Assembly (NCBI RefSeq): GCF_029931775.1
Contig: NC_079312.1
Location: forward strand, 10,609,821-10,673,820
Direction: 5' to 3'
DNA length: 64,000 nt
Source of the DNA: Euleptes europaea
Lineage: Eukaryota; Chordata; Lepidosauria; Squamata; Sphaerodactylidae
The translations under genes were made by a program, and so were the position numbers. Shown one piece after another: positions 15,880 through 26,189 of the stretch (position 1 is the stretch's first letter; each line of letters starts with the position of its first letter). The notes beneath the pieces were generated by a model that saw only the letters and a program-made list of their open reading frames with translations, made no database searches and was not told where the DNA came from.

Positions 15880-16840
15880 GACATATTAGAAAATATGAAC
15901 TGTTGTATTCGTGTTGTACATTTGCAGAATTGTTCAACGTAAAACCGTATTTTTCATGAAAAGGCTTGTCTTTCATTTTAAATTGGACAAGCCTAAACTT
16001 GCCTGGCCAAAAGACTCTTTTTGTCTTCTAAGCATAAGGACGTATTTAAACGATCTTTTGGTTATTTATGCTGTCATATTTAGCAAGCCGTATTTAGCTG
16101 ATCTGTTAACTAATAACTAACTAATAATAATGGTGTATAAATGCTATACTGGGTTTTAAGGTTTAAATACGAAGGAGTTGTAGTAGAATATTGAAAATAT
16201 ATTCATTTTTATCGTGTTCTTTAGGAGATGAAGATGTTGGTAAAATTAATCATTATAGAGATATAACACATCTAAAAACTGACTGTCTAGGAAATAGCTA
16301 TGACCAGCAAATCATCTGCTGGAAGAGGAAATACTTCTATGGTAGTCTGCAGGAAGCTTGCAGCTAAAGAGGATGTGTCGTAAAAAACATACCAAGTCGT
16401 AAATAGGTGACTTTTGACAGTATAAATAAAGGAAAGGCTAGAAAATTAGATCTCTCTAAGTCTTTGGACTAAGAGAAGGGATTGGCTTTTGGTATGTATG
16501 GATTTACTTATCTACTATTCTAGATAGTGTGAATCAGATTCTTTTAACTAAATCAGACTTCTTTAACTGTTATATTTTAAGTATTGGATTTTAAAACTAA
16601 ATCGTATGTAGAACTTGCTTGCATTTTTGTATGTTTTTAAGACTTGGTAATACTTGCTTATACATGTATATTACATTGAAGCTATTCAATAAAAAGACTT
16701 GCTTTTGTGAGTAAATTGAGTCCTGCTTAGTAGGTGACTAACTGAAGAAGATAACATACCCCTTCTCAGGAAGGGGTCAATTCTAAGAGCATAGGCACTG
16801 AAAGGCACTGACCCGCTTCAGCACTGAGGAGTCTCATTAG
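15880..16840. repeat. Unclassified element, end shared with the 3241 repeat
   Basis: Its right end (gagtcctgcttagtaggtga … ggggtcaattctaagagcat … ctgacccg) parallels the right end of the 3241-5523 element. It contains a TATA-like tataaataaagg near 16421 and an aataaa near 16689. It also contains a short Cys-containing frame behind a splice-acceptor-like tract (about 16224-16380). Its family is not known; it could be an LTR-type fossil. The copy in block B is at about 38520-39878. Confidence 0.4.
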
Positions 16841-18112
16841 GGCAGGCAACCCCACTGTTGACCTTCTGAATAGTCTCCCCTTCCTTATGCATGGCCTCCA
16901 GGCTTTTGCTAACAGAATCCTCCCCTTCTTTGATGCCATGGAGAGTAGCAATCCTCTCCTCCAGACTCCGAACCTTCTAAGAGACCTACCAATTTATACT
17001 TGTGGCAGGGGAAGTCCATCTTGTCCTCAGGGAGAAAAACAAACATGGCACATCCTTCAGGTGACTGGAAATGGTTTGTGAGCATCCATCATCACCCTCG
17101 TAGTGAATCTTTTCACACCAGAAATACCTTGATGTGTTGATCTAACCTGAAACCAACAAACCTTGCCAGCAGCTCTGACTTCTGCCTCTGGCAAGGAGGA
17201 GCCTAGCAATTTAAAGGATCGCAGCCCCACCTCTCAACAGCTGACAGGAGAGGGTGGGGCCTGCAGTCAACCCCAGGTAAACAAGTCCTTTTCACTCAGC
17301 AACGACTCGACAGCCACTGTGTCTCCTGCTCTGACTCCCAGCTCAGCAGCCTCAGCTCTGATCCAACTCATGAGGCAAAAGAGTGTTGTTGCTTTTTTAG
17401 TGGACATACCCCTCCTGTTTTTGCTTCTACTTAAATATAAGGCTCCATCTGTCCGTCCATCTGTCTGTGGCAGGCATAACTCTTCCAAAGGGGTCTCTCA
17501 CCTCTGAATGCTGACAGGAATTTCCAAGTTGATACAGAGACATCCTGTTCAAGGTTATTTCCAGAGCATTGCCTCCCCCCCGCATGTGTACTGGAAGCTA
17601 TGGTCTGTGGCTGGCATAACTCATCCAGAACTAAAGCTAAGAGCCTCAAAATTGGCCACCTGCTTCAGGGTGATGGTGGGCCATGCAGTGCCAAAAATGA
17701 AGGGAATCACACCCTCCTGGCACAGATTAGCTGCACAACATCACTCTGGTGCTGGAAGCCAGGTAAGTGCCAGCAGCAAAGACAGGGAGGGTGGAAAAAA
17801 GTAGCTCGTGAAAAAACACTGGGTGGTGGTGGGGGATAACCTGATTCTTAGAATCATCATGAAGAAAAAAACTAAAGAACCATCTTGCCAGAATCATCTT
17901 CCTGATGCTTCGCTCATGCCGATCTATCTTCATGTATGTCAGTGTATGCTAAGAAGTTACATGTTTCTGTTTTTATTCCACCTACTAAATTGCCTTATGT
18001 ATGTACATGAACCTTTTAATATTCCTTTTATAAAAATGCTTTTATTGGTGTGCTTTACTGCATATGCAAGACTCCTAACCAGTCTCAGTTGAGCTACCTT
18101 AAAGGGGGTTAA
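16841..18112. other. Unrecognised sequence shared by A and B
   Basis: It matches about 40354-41700. It holds internally repeated phrases such as ggcaggcataactcttcc (17470) and ggctggcataactcatcc (17612). Related sequence in reverse orientation lies upstream of gene C P2 (47336-47400). No convincing exon was found. A/B homology breaks at about 18112. Confidence 0.5.
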
Positions 18113-18320
18113 TGCTTTTGGAAGTGGAAGATAGGACTCGCAATAATGGGTTTCAATTATGGGCTGCAAGGTAAGCTTGCTGGGGGTAAAGGGGAGATGA
18201 CTGGGGAAGGCACTGGCAAACCATCCCGTAAACACAGTCTGCCTAGTAAATGTCGGGATGTGACATCATCCCATGGGTCAGGAATGGCCCAGTACTTGCA
18301 CAGGGGACCTTTACCTTTAA
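18113..18320 (+). repeat. CR1 scrap joined to a truncated type-1 SINE
   Basis: The 48-bp CR1-derived phrase ending in ggctgcaaggtaag is followed directly by the body of the type-1 SINE in plus orientation (cttgctgggggtaaagg … cttgcacaggggacc). The same CR1 phrase occurs at 22914, where the SINE that follows is in minus orientation. Confidence 0.65.
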
Positions 18321-18496
18321 TTCAACTATGTACACTTTATCTAGGCTGTAACAGATTCTACAGAGCATGTATTGAGTACTTTGCAGCAATAAGCTGTTGG
18401 AGGAGTATTTAACTCCTACCTGACTACCTTTCACATGGACTCCTACTACTGGCCCCCAGCAAAGGTATGCTGCCCCCAAAGGTATGCTGCCCCCAA

Positions 18497-18600
18497 AGGA
18501 GGGGCAGTGGCTGAGAGTTAGAGCAGCTGTTTGGCATGCGGAAGCTCCCAGTGTCAGTCCCTGGCATCTGCAACAGGTAGACCAAGGGACTACCCCAGAG
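18497..18600 (+). repeat. tRNA-derived SINE (type 3)
   Basis: A head of the form ggggcagtggctgagagtta followed by gagcagctgtttggcatgcg and a B-box-like gtgtcagtccctggcatctg is typical of a common lizard SINE. The downstream limit is not clear. Confidence 0.6.
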
Positions 18601-19250
18601 AAAGGCAGGTTCGTTTAAGGGGGCAAAAAGCTGGTCTCCCTCATCTTGCTCGCATTCACTCACCTGAATCCCTGCGAAAAGAGAGGATGACTCTGGTTTT
18701 CCGTCAGGGCCGCCCCTGCCAAGTGTTCTACGGAGGCCTGGGCCAGGGGTGATGTGGTTGGGACAACCACGTTTCTTTTTTTGTGAGTCTGCCTTGCCAT
18801 AGAGGACACGGAGGGGGACTCGAACCTGCCTCCACAGAGCTCCCTGGTGGGTCTCTATCCTGCCCCTTCCCACTCATGCCTGCATCACCTTCTTGTTGTG
18901 TCCTTCCTGTGGGCAACAGTGTGCCGATCTGTGGCTGCATCAGGGCACCCTCGTTGGCCACTTCCATCTCTGCCGATCACAGGGATGTCTGTCTGTGCCA
19001 TGACGGGTGGATGCTGATGGTTATGGATGCCAGTGGTATTGCTGCGCTCTCCACATCTTGGCTTTGGACGTTTCATATCCTCTGCTAGGTAGGCACTGAA
19101 TTCCAGCTTGGGTCCCCTCCCTAGCAACTGACCGACAATGCAGCAAGGTTTTAGGTTTAAGCTAGGGCTGCCCACCTCCGGGTGAGGCTACCCCAAAATG
19201 GCTACTACAGGGGGCGGAGCCAGCCACTAAGTGGCTGCTGCTGCAACTTA
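18601..19250. other. Unrecognised intergenic sequence
   Basis: It is moderately GC-rich, with no protein similarity or repeat end recognised. It is absent from the block B counterpart, where 41700-41920 holds different sequence. Confidence 0.4.
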
Positions 19251-19600
19251 TCTTCAGTCACAAAGCGAAGATGCTTGTGCTGTAGTCGCAGTCGGTGCCA
19301 TAGCAATGTTTTTAAAAACTTGCACAAGCAATCAGCTCTTTTAGAGGCCAACCAGAAGCCTCGCTGTACCAAAGCCTCCTGCGGCCCTGCCCATTTCTCC
19401 AAAATACTTGGTGGATGTGAAGAAATTTGTTGGCAGGCACCATGACCCCCACGAACCCTGCATCAGGGACCCCTGGTGTGAGGCATATAATACACAATTT
19501 ATTGTACCGCATTTCTGTTATTTATGGAGAGAAAGAGGGCATCCTTCCTGCCCTCCCTTGGGAAAAGTGTCAGGCCTTGAATGGCGTTGCCAGCCTCCAG
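19251..19600. other. Resumed A/B-block homology
   Basis: It matches about 41925-42260 (…caatgtttttaaaaacttgcacaag…). It marks the distal part of the duplicated block before the P1-like region. No gene is seen. Confidence 0.6.
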
Positions 19601-20076
19601 GTGTTGGATGTATTTACACTCTCCTCTGTGGACAGATTTTATTACCACAAAGTAGAGAGACGACACCAGGTTAAAAGCAAAGGGGAAAAAAAGCTTTTTA
19701 TTTTGCCAGGCAAAAGAGGAAGACATTTCAGGCCTTTTCGGCTTCAAAAGTGAAAGTCTCCTAACAAAACCCCGCCCTCCATGTCTTATATATACTCCTC
19801 CAGAGTTCTTTGTTCTCAAGACACATCCTTCTTTATAAGTCCATCCCCCTGTGATGTCATCATCTTGTGATACCTGCCTATGATCTCACTTTGTGGTCAC
19901 ATGTTGTTTTTTTATACCACCCTGTTCCAGATACGAAAAATCACCTGCTTTGTTCAGTTTAAGTTAGACAAGACTATTTTCTACTGACTTATATAAATAA
20001 CCACAGCTTACAAATATAATAGAAAAATAACATTTTTCTAATATGCTAGAATTACATTAATTAAAATCTAATAGGA
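19601..20076. repeat. Insertion specific to block A, unclassified
   Basis: At 42262 the sequence passes directly from gttgccagcctccaggtg to the ggtggggcctgg/ggaggtgggctcc stretch. In A about 475 bp lies between these phrases, including a ttttattttgccaggcaaaa stretch. The element family is not recognised. Confidence 0.5.
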
Positions 20077-20399
20077 AGGTGGGCTCCATCATGGCCCTGT
20101 AGCCTACTGATGTCCTCCCAAATCTCCAGGAACTTCCCCGTCCAGAGCTGCCAACCCCATCCATCAGTATGTCCATGCCTGGAAAAGTGCGGTTCCCAGC
20201 AGGAGAACAAAGTGCTGTGACCAACTGTACAGTTGTGGGCAGAGGAGGTTTCTCCTTCCCCTTCCCCTTCTGTCACTTTTCCAGCATCTCTCCAGCCGGC
20301 CTCTCCTCATGCAGTGGGGCGGTCAGAGGAGGCCACACCGACCCAGAAGAAACCTCCTCTTCCCAAGGACTTATGTTCTAGGTCTGGTTGGTGCAGGGA

Positions 20400-20560
20400 A
20401 ATACGTTTCCCAGAAGGCCTTGCAAGAAGGACTGAAGTCAACCCTGCCTTTGTGTTGGATGGGGCGGCTCTTCTTAGAGAGGGAGAAGGACAATTGTGGA
20501 CAATGGAGTCCCTTGGGGGGGCCAGAGGGAGGGAGCCCCAGGAGAGAGAGGGGGGGGGGT
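20400..20560 (+). pseudogene. Decayed P1 promoter and first exon (copy of gene C P1)
   Basis: The surroundings at 20061-20880 match 42295-43265. The SBS motif is altered (aatacgtttcccagaaggcc). The ATG at 20503 begins MESL but the exon body and its gtgagt donor are gone, so no normal splice to a KRAB exon is possible. The working P1 for gene B appears to be the separate block at 24227. Confidence 0.7.
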
Positions 20561-21366
20561 GCGGGATGTGTTTTCTGCATCCAGCCTGGGTTTATTTTAT
20601 TCTTAAAAGCCCAACGGACCCCTGATCGGATCAAGCAGGGTTCGTGGCCTATTAGTGGCCCCCGTGGCTCGATGCACATGGAGTTTGGCCACCTGTTGCT
20701 AATTGCATTTTCTGTGCCTACGGTTGCTTTTTCTGGTGTCTGATCCCAGTGAGCAGCATCCTCAAGAAGATCTCTCTGAACCGGCCACTGGTCTTCAGTT
20801 TAAAAACGGAACTCAAGCAAAGCGTTAGACATTAAATGGTGCAAGAATTACATAGCAGGATCCTACTTACAGTAAACTATACCCAGCGGTAGAGGCCATA
20901 GTCCCTAACAGTTTATCCAAGTAACCTTGTGAAGCATTCTGTACCTAGTGGTACTCTCTCTGTGGCTCATGGGAAGCTACACTGGCAATTGCCATCCATC
21001 CCAAGACTACTGTGCCTTTTGCTCCAAGTTATTCAGTAGGGCTCATTGGTAGATGCTATACCGCACGGATGCCCAACAATAGTGCCCGCTAACACCTTTC
21101 CTGGTGCCCACTAAGTGGTTTTATAAAGTGGGTGGGGCCAGGTGGGACTATTGCCCAGCCAGGGCTTCTGATTGGCCATTGGAGATTCGATTGGGTGTTC
21201 AGATTTTTAAAAACATTGCTTTGGCAGCAGCTGCCGCCCCAGGACGAGAAGCATCACTGTGTGATTGAAGGTGAGCTGTGCCAGCCATTCTGTGGCTCTC
21301 TCTGCCTCCTGCGGCGGCCCATTTTCTGGCAGCCGCTTTGTGGCCCTGTGCCCAGGGACTCCATGT
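20561..21366. other. Post-P1 duplicated sequence and an unclassified repeat
   Basis: To about 20890 it matches the region downstream of gene C P1 (42930-43270). From about 21060 a stretch beginning gtgcccgctaacacctttcc resembles a common non-autonomous element, but no ends were established. Confidence 0.45.
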
Positions 21367-21633
21367 GAAGAAGAAGAGTCGGTTTTTGCATGCCGACTTT
21401 CTCTACCACTTAAGGAAGAATCAAACCGGCTTACAATCACCTTCCCTTCCCCTCCCCACAGCAGACACCTTGTGAGGTAGGTGGGGCTGAGAGAGCTCCA
21501 AGAGAGCTGTGACGGGCCCAAGGTCACCCGTCTGGCTTCCTGTGTAGGAGTGGGGAATCAAACCCAGTTCTCCAGATTAGAGTCCACCGATCTTTCACCA
21601 GCGCTCTTAACCGCTATGCCACCCTGGCTCTCT
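21367..21633 (-). repeat. tRNA-derived SINE (type 2, minus)
   Basis: In reverse it runs from aagaagagtcggtttttgca through tctctaccacttaaggaaga to cttaaccgctatgccaccct, the A-box complement. Other copies lie at 45934, 46764 and 58651. Confidence 0.9.
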
Positions 21634-21865
21634 AGTGGTTAAGAGCAGTGGACTTTAATCTGGTGAGCTGGGTTTGATTCCCCGCTCCTCCCCATGAAGC
21701 CTGCTGGGTGATCTTGGGCCAGTCACAGTTCTCTCAGAACTCTCTCAGCCCCACCTGCCTCACAAGGTGTCTGTTGTGGGGAAAGGAAGGGAAAGTGATT
21801 GTAAGCCAGTTTGAGACTCCTTAAAGGTAGAGAAAAAGGGGGATATAAAAACCAACTCTTCTTCA
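21633..21865 (+). repeat. tRNA-derived SINE (type 2, plus)
   Basis: It begins within the head (tagtggttaagagcagtgga), has the B-box-like gggtttgattccccgc and ends accaactcttcttc. It abuts the minus copy head to head, giving a large inverted repeat. Confidence 0.9.
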
Positions 21866-21932
21866 TAAAGGCTGGGAACCCCTGCCCCACTGAATATCAG
21901 AAAGGGTTGTCCCTTTAATGTTACTTATGTAC

Positions 21933-22125
21933 TTTAAGCACCGACCTGATTGGCCCAGTCTTGTCAGACCTTGGAAGCTAAGCTGAGTTGCCCCAGTTAG
22001 TACTTGGATGGAAGACCGCCAAGGAAGTCCTGGGTTGCTATGCAGAGGCAGGTGATGGCAAACCACCTCTGAATTTCAACCTCCTTGAAAACCTTACAGG
22101 GTCACCGTAAGTCAGCTTTCCACCA
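21933..22125 (+). repeat. 5S rRNA-derived SINE
   Basis: The head keeps 5S internal-promoter landmarks (ttggaagctaagctgagttg and ttagtacttggatggaagac). An unrelated body, ggcaggtgatggcaaaccac, follows. This is the layout of SINE3-type elements and not of a 5S gene, because the 3' part of 5S is absent. Confidence 0.8.
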
Positions 22126-22690
22126 CCATGTACTTCAAAACGTGGCCTCCTCACAAGCCCTGCTTCGTTTCCCCCCTGTCCACCAGCTTTGGGCAACAAG
22201 GTACATCATAATCCAACGAAACAAAGTACAACAACATTAATTTAAGAGGAAAGAAAATGTTAAAAAAAGAAGCCCCCACCAAGACTGTGCATATCATTCC
22301 TGGCAGCAAGGACAGAACCAAACTGTTTGCCATTCTGAACACATGATTCGAGATGGGGACAGATCCCTCTGTCATGGTCAAAGGCTTCTGAGGAGCACAT
22401 GTCTCAGATCATGGACTTTGTCAATGGCACTCATCTAAATATTAACCTTGCAAACGTTCAGGTTTGTCTGCAATGGGGGTGGGGGTGACCTCCATGTATA
22501 GCAATGAATCACAAAGTGTGCAGGCCTAAGGACATTTTCCTAGGAGTAAGCTCCATTAAGTAAAATGGGAGTCCCTTCCATGTAGACCTGCTTAGAATTG
22601 CTCTGGGAAAATCCTAGATTTATTGGGTGGTCAAGGCTGTCTGGAAACATATGCTCTGCTTTCTTTGCCGGGAGCTTTCCACCTAGGTTT
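22126..22690. other. Intergenic sequence with short repeat scraps
   Basis: Most is unrecognised. Near 22540-22612 there is the phrase ctaggagtaagctccattaa … cctgcttagaattgctctgg, typical of an old SINE or LINE tail common in reptiles. Near 22690-22760 a gccagctccaggttgggaaa / ggagatctccaggccccacc motif marks another small non-autonomous repeat. Confidence 0.45.
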
Positions 22691-22969
22691 GCCAGCTCCA
22701 GGTTGGGAAATTCCTGGAGATACATTCAAGTTCCAGGAGATCTCCAGGCCCCACCCGGACACTGGCTATCCTTCCATGAACATGCCCTACGAGGAAAGGC
22801 TGAGGGGCCTGGGAATGTTCAGTCTGGAGAAGAGAAGGTTGAGGGGGGACATGATTTCTCTCTTTAAGTATTTGAAGGGCTGTCACTTAGAGGAAGGCAG
22901 GGACCTGTTCCTTTTGGAAGTGGAAGATAGGACTCGCAATAAGGGGTTTCAATTATGGGCTGCAAGGTA

Positions 22970-23266
22970 AGTAAAAAGGTAAAGGTCCCCCTGTGCAAGC
23001 ACCGGCTCATTCCTGACCCATGGGGTGACGTCACATCCCGACGTTTACTAGGCAGACTTTGTTTTCAGGGTGGTTTGCCAGTGCCTTCCCCAGTCGTCTT
23101 CCCTTTACAAGCTGGGTACTCATTTTACCGACCTCGGAAAGATGGAAGGCTGAGCCGACCTTGAGCCGGCTACCTGAAACCAACTTCCGTTGGGATCGAA
23201 CTCAGGTCGTGAGCAGAGCTTGGACTGCGGTACTGCAGCTTACCACTCTGTGCCACAGGGCTCCTC
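22970..23266 (-). repeat. tRNA-derived SINE (type 1, minus) inside CR1
   Basis: It is bounded by a 13-bp target-site duplication, gggctgcaaggta (22957-22969 and 23267-23279), which gives exact limits. In reverse it ends with tgccacagggctcct, the SINE head. Confidence 0.9.
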
Positions 23267-23423
23267 GGGCTGCAAGGTACCGGCTGGATATTAGGAAAAA
23301 CATTTCACAGTCAGAGTTGTTCAGCAGTGGAAACAGCTACCTAAGAAGCTGGTGAGCTTCCCCCTCTCTGACCGTCTTTGAGCTGCCGTGGGACAAACCC
23401 TTGTCAGGGATGCTCTAGGCCAA

Positions 23424-23612
23424 AGCTTCTTAAACTGTGGGTCGCATGTGGGGGTCGTGAAAAGGTTATATGTATACCAAAGAATTGTTTCAAAATAAAT
23501 TTCTTTATGATTTGTTATCAGTAAATGTTTGATTTGTATACCTATTTTATATACCTTTATACCCGGGGTCGTGTAAAAATTTCTCAGGAGAAAAGGAGTC
23601 ACGAGTGGGAAA
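23424..23612. mobile_element. hAT-like non-autonomous scrap
   Basis: The phrase cttaaactgtgggtcgca at the left and ggggtcgtgtaaaaatttct near the right resemble hAT/Charlie-type elements. It sits inside the CR1 copy. The ends were not resolved. Confidence 0.4.
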
Positions 23613-23729
23613 TGTGCAAGGAGCCCTGCTGGTCTAGGCTGATCCTGCCTTGAGCCCCAGGGGGCTGGACTAGATGGCACCTGTATGGCCCCTTCCCACT
23701 CGCTGATTCTTTGACATGTGGTGTCGGAG

Positions 23730-23935
23730 GAGAGTTTGAGGCATGCTGCGGATTGCCAGAAAGACAAATCACTGGGTTCTCGATCAAGTCAAGCCTAGAA
23801 GATCAATGGCTGAACTGAGGCCATCGTACTTTGGTCGCATCACGAGAAGACCAGAGTCACGGGAAAAGACAATAAGGCTAAGAAAAGTTGAAGGCGGCAG
23901 GAAAAGAGGAAGACCCAACTTGACTCAGTTTGCAA
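23730..23935 (+). mobile_element. RTE/BovB LINE carboxyl-terminal fragment (plus)
   Basis: The frame from 23743 reads TNHWVLDQVKP … SYFGRITRRPESREKTIRL … VEGGRKRGRPN, the characteristic end of BovB-type reverse transcriptases. It is truncated on both sides. Confidence 0.85.
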
Positions 23936-24226
23936 GGCCTGAGCAGCCTGGGCCTGGTCACCCTCCCTTTTAATACGTGGATGCCTGGAAAAGTGAAGCT
24001 TCCTGCGGGAGAACAAAGTGCTGCAACCAACCCTAAAGTTTTGGGCAGGGAAGTGTTTCTTCCCCGTTGCCCTCTGTCCCTTTGTCAGCCTCTCTCCAGC
24101 TGGTCTCCCCTGCAGGGGGGGCCGTCAGAGGAGGAAGCTGCTCCCCCCCGGCCCAGAAGCGGAGCGAGGAAACCGCCTCTTTCCAAAGGCCTCTGTTCCT
24201 CCGCCTGGGTCCGGTGGTTGCAGGGA

Positions 24227-24251
24227 ACTACAGTTCCCAGAAGGCGCTGCG
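24227..24251 (+). promoter_or_regulatory. ZNF143/THAP11-type motif, gene B P1
   Basis: ACTACAGTTCCCAGAAGGCG followed by CTGCG. It lies 93 bp upstream of the P1 start codon at 24320, in a locally GC-rich stretch. It is the likely core promoter of gene B. Confidence 0.7.
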
Positions 24252-24319
24252 AGCACCATCGAGGCCCACTCGGCCTCCGCCAGGCTTTTCCCAGAGCGGC
24301 AGAAGGAAACCTGGCCCAC

Positions 24320-24403
24320 ATGGAGTCCCTCGGGGCCTCTCCCCTGTCTGGCCCCCCCACCCGGGTGGAGGGAGACCCGGGCTTCTGCACGTCTGCAGGG
24401 GAG
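24320..24403 (+). CDS. Gene B first coding exon (P1 exon)
   Basis: The exon runs from ATG to a donor at 24403|gtgagt, 84 nt, and encodes 28 residues: MESLGASPLSGPPTRVEGDP then GFCTSAGE. It ends in phase 0, exactly what both K1 (28654) and K2 (33230) need, so it is the best start for gene B. The gene C exon at 42748 has the same ends and a similar sequence. No upstream in-frame extension is required. The peptide has no recognised domain. The first intron would be about 4.2 kb to K1. The 3' end of the preceding intergenic region carries the SBS motif. Confidence 0.75.
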
Positions 24404-24744
24404 GTGAGTCGGTGGAGGGTCTCCTGCAGCAGGTCTGGGGTTGGTGTTCCCACCCACTTTGTTCCCTGCAACCAGCCTGAGCTCGTTTTGATCTGACCCA
24501 GCGGGGCTCGGGGCCAGTTTCTGCCCCCCCCCCCCGTGGCTCGTTTGGCCACAGTTGGCTAGTTGTATTTTCAGTGCCTGCTGTTGCTTCCTCTGCTGTA
24601 GGATCCCCAGGAGCCTCAGAAGGGCTCTGAACTGGCCGCTGGTCTGCAGGTTTGTCAATGGAGGGGACCTAATTCACCCCCCCCCCCGCCTGTCCTGCCT
24701 CTTCCTTTTGGGCTCGTCTGCAGAGAACCGTCACTTCCATTGCC

Positions 24745-24952
24745 AAATATTGTGTGTGTGTGTGTGTGTGTTAAGTCGCTTCCGACTCATGGCGACCCTA
24801 TGAATCAGTGCCCCCCAAAACGTCCGATCTTTAACAGCCTTGCTCAGATCTTGCAAACTGAGGGCTGTGGCTTCCTTTGTTGAGTCAGTCCATCTCTTGT
24901 TGGGTCTTCCTCTTTTCCTGCTGCCCTCCACTTTTCCGAGCAAAATATTAGA
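24745..24952 (-). mobile_element. RTE/BovB LINE fragment (minus)
   Basis: The minus frame reads MLGKVEGSRKRGRPNKRWTD and LSKAVKDRTFWGALIHRVAM, ending in a short (TG)n run at 24757-24770. A related fragment lies at 43322-43467. Confidence 0.85.
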
Positions 24953-25499
24953 GGGATTTTTATGTTGTTAATCTGGGAAGAAAAGAAGGGGGCTGCAGCC
25001 AGGCAAAACGAAGGCAGGGAAACAAATGGCGCAAAGGGAAACAAATCCTGTAGTCATTCTTGCAACCCCAATGCATTTCGTGCGCAGCATCAACAGGGGG
25101 GATCTAATAAAATGGAAAAGTCACATTAAATAATAATACAAGCGTATTAGGTACATAATTAAAACATTTTTAATTATTTAAAAATATTATACATAGCACA
25201 ATTAATCTGGACCAGAATGTTTCCATTCATACCCTGCATTTTTGGAATTGCAACTCCCGCTGTTATTCTGATGCTGGTGCCAATTTTGAGGTTTTCAGTT
25301 TTCATCTTGTTCTAGATATGAATAACCTCTCCTCCCATTTAGTAAATCTTTGGCTGTATGTTAATCTTTGCCTCAAACAGTTTCTATTGTATGAAATCCT
25401 ACATCTGCTGAGACGATGCAGTAGCTTCCTTGCAGTTGAAAGGTGTGCTGTACAAACTGCCGTTATTCCACAGTGCACAGTTATCTGAAAGTCTCTTAG
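24953..25499 (+). other. Gene B first-intron sequence
   Basis: Parts match the gene C P1-K1 intron (43740-43910) and the gene C P2-K2 intron (48560-48790), for example gctggtgccaattt and gagacgatgcag. It is therefore ancestral intron sequence. No exon is seen. Confidence 0.5.
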
Positions 25500-25905
25500 G
25501 CAGAGGAGGCTGAAGTTGGTTCCTTATTCCCAGTTTGTTCCCTATTCCCAATTCCTTATTCACATTTCCTAGTTCCTGAATGATTTTGAGGACAATGCAC
25601 AAGCTCTGCACCCCAAAATATGGATTGGACCACCACATATCATACACCCCCACATTCAGGGGACTGTGCTTTTCGAGATGGTGCATGCTGGGTCCTGCTC
25701 CAAAGTCCAGTTCTTGTGCCAGCGGCTCCCAAGTGGGGTGACCCAGGACAGATGCACATACAGACACTGCACCCCAAAATAATCTTTGGACCACCCCAAA
25801 TGACACATCCCCACACCAGAGACTGTCCCCTCCAAGAAGACATACAGGGGTGCCCGGTCCAAACACCCGTTCTGGTATCCGAGAGGGCAGATGCTGTGTC
25901 CTGGT
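25500..25905 (-). repeat. Inverted partial copy of the K1-upstream repeat block
   Basis: It is the reverse complement of about 27690-28105: the tandem-repeat array followed by the gggaataaggaaccaactt phrase. It faces the direct copy, which starts at 27505, across the left edge of block B. It marks an inversion or inverted duplication junction. Confidence 0.7.
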
Positions 25906-26189
25906 CCAAAGCCATGGAAAATTTACGGGACTTTTCTTGGGAGCTAACTTTGAAAGCCCCAAGGAGGCTACACCCTTATGTTTAAGGAACAAGAAAATAT
26001 ATTGACATGCCCTTGGCCACTGGTGGCCATGATGCCCAGGAAGTTGACAATACAGTTAACTGTGAGTCTAGTGTATATGGACCATAAAATAATAAATCAT
26101 ACAAAATTGGAACTGCATACTTGTTTCAGATACTTTTTATTGACTGTCCCTGGAAATGGGAGTCTATTCTCCAGGTGAGGCAAGGAACA
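25906..26189. other. Unrecognised sequence left of block B
   Basis: No gene or repeat signature is recognised. It ends where the protease-like fragment starts. Confidence 0.4.

Larger units (their letters stand above)
22770..23715 (+). mobile_element. CR1 LINE 3' end (plus) with nested insertions
   Basis: It encodes the end of the CR1 reverse transcriptase ([20 protein letters not shown]) and ends with the ggactagatggc…cttcccactcgctgattctt terminus. A type-1 SINE (22970-23266) and a hAT-like scrap (about 23424-23612) interrupt it. Confidence 0.85.

Noticed and set aside
21933-22040. 5S rRNA gene
   Set aside because: Only the first two thirds resemble 5S, with many changes, and a SINE body replaces the end.
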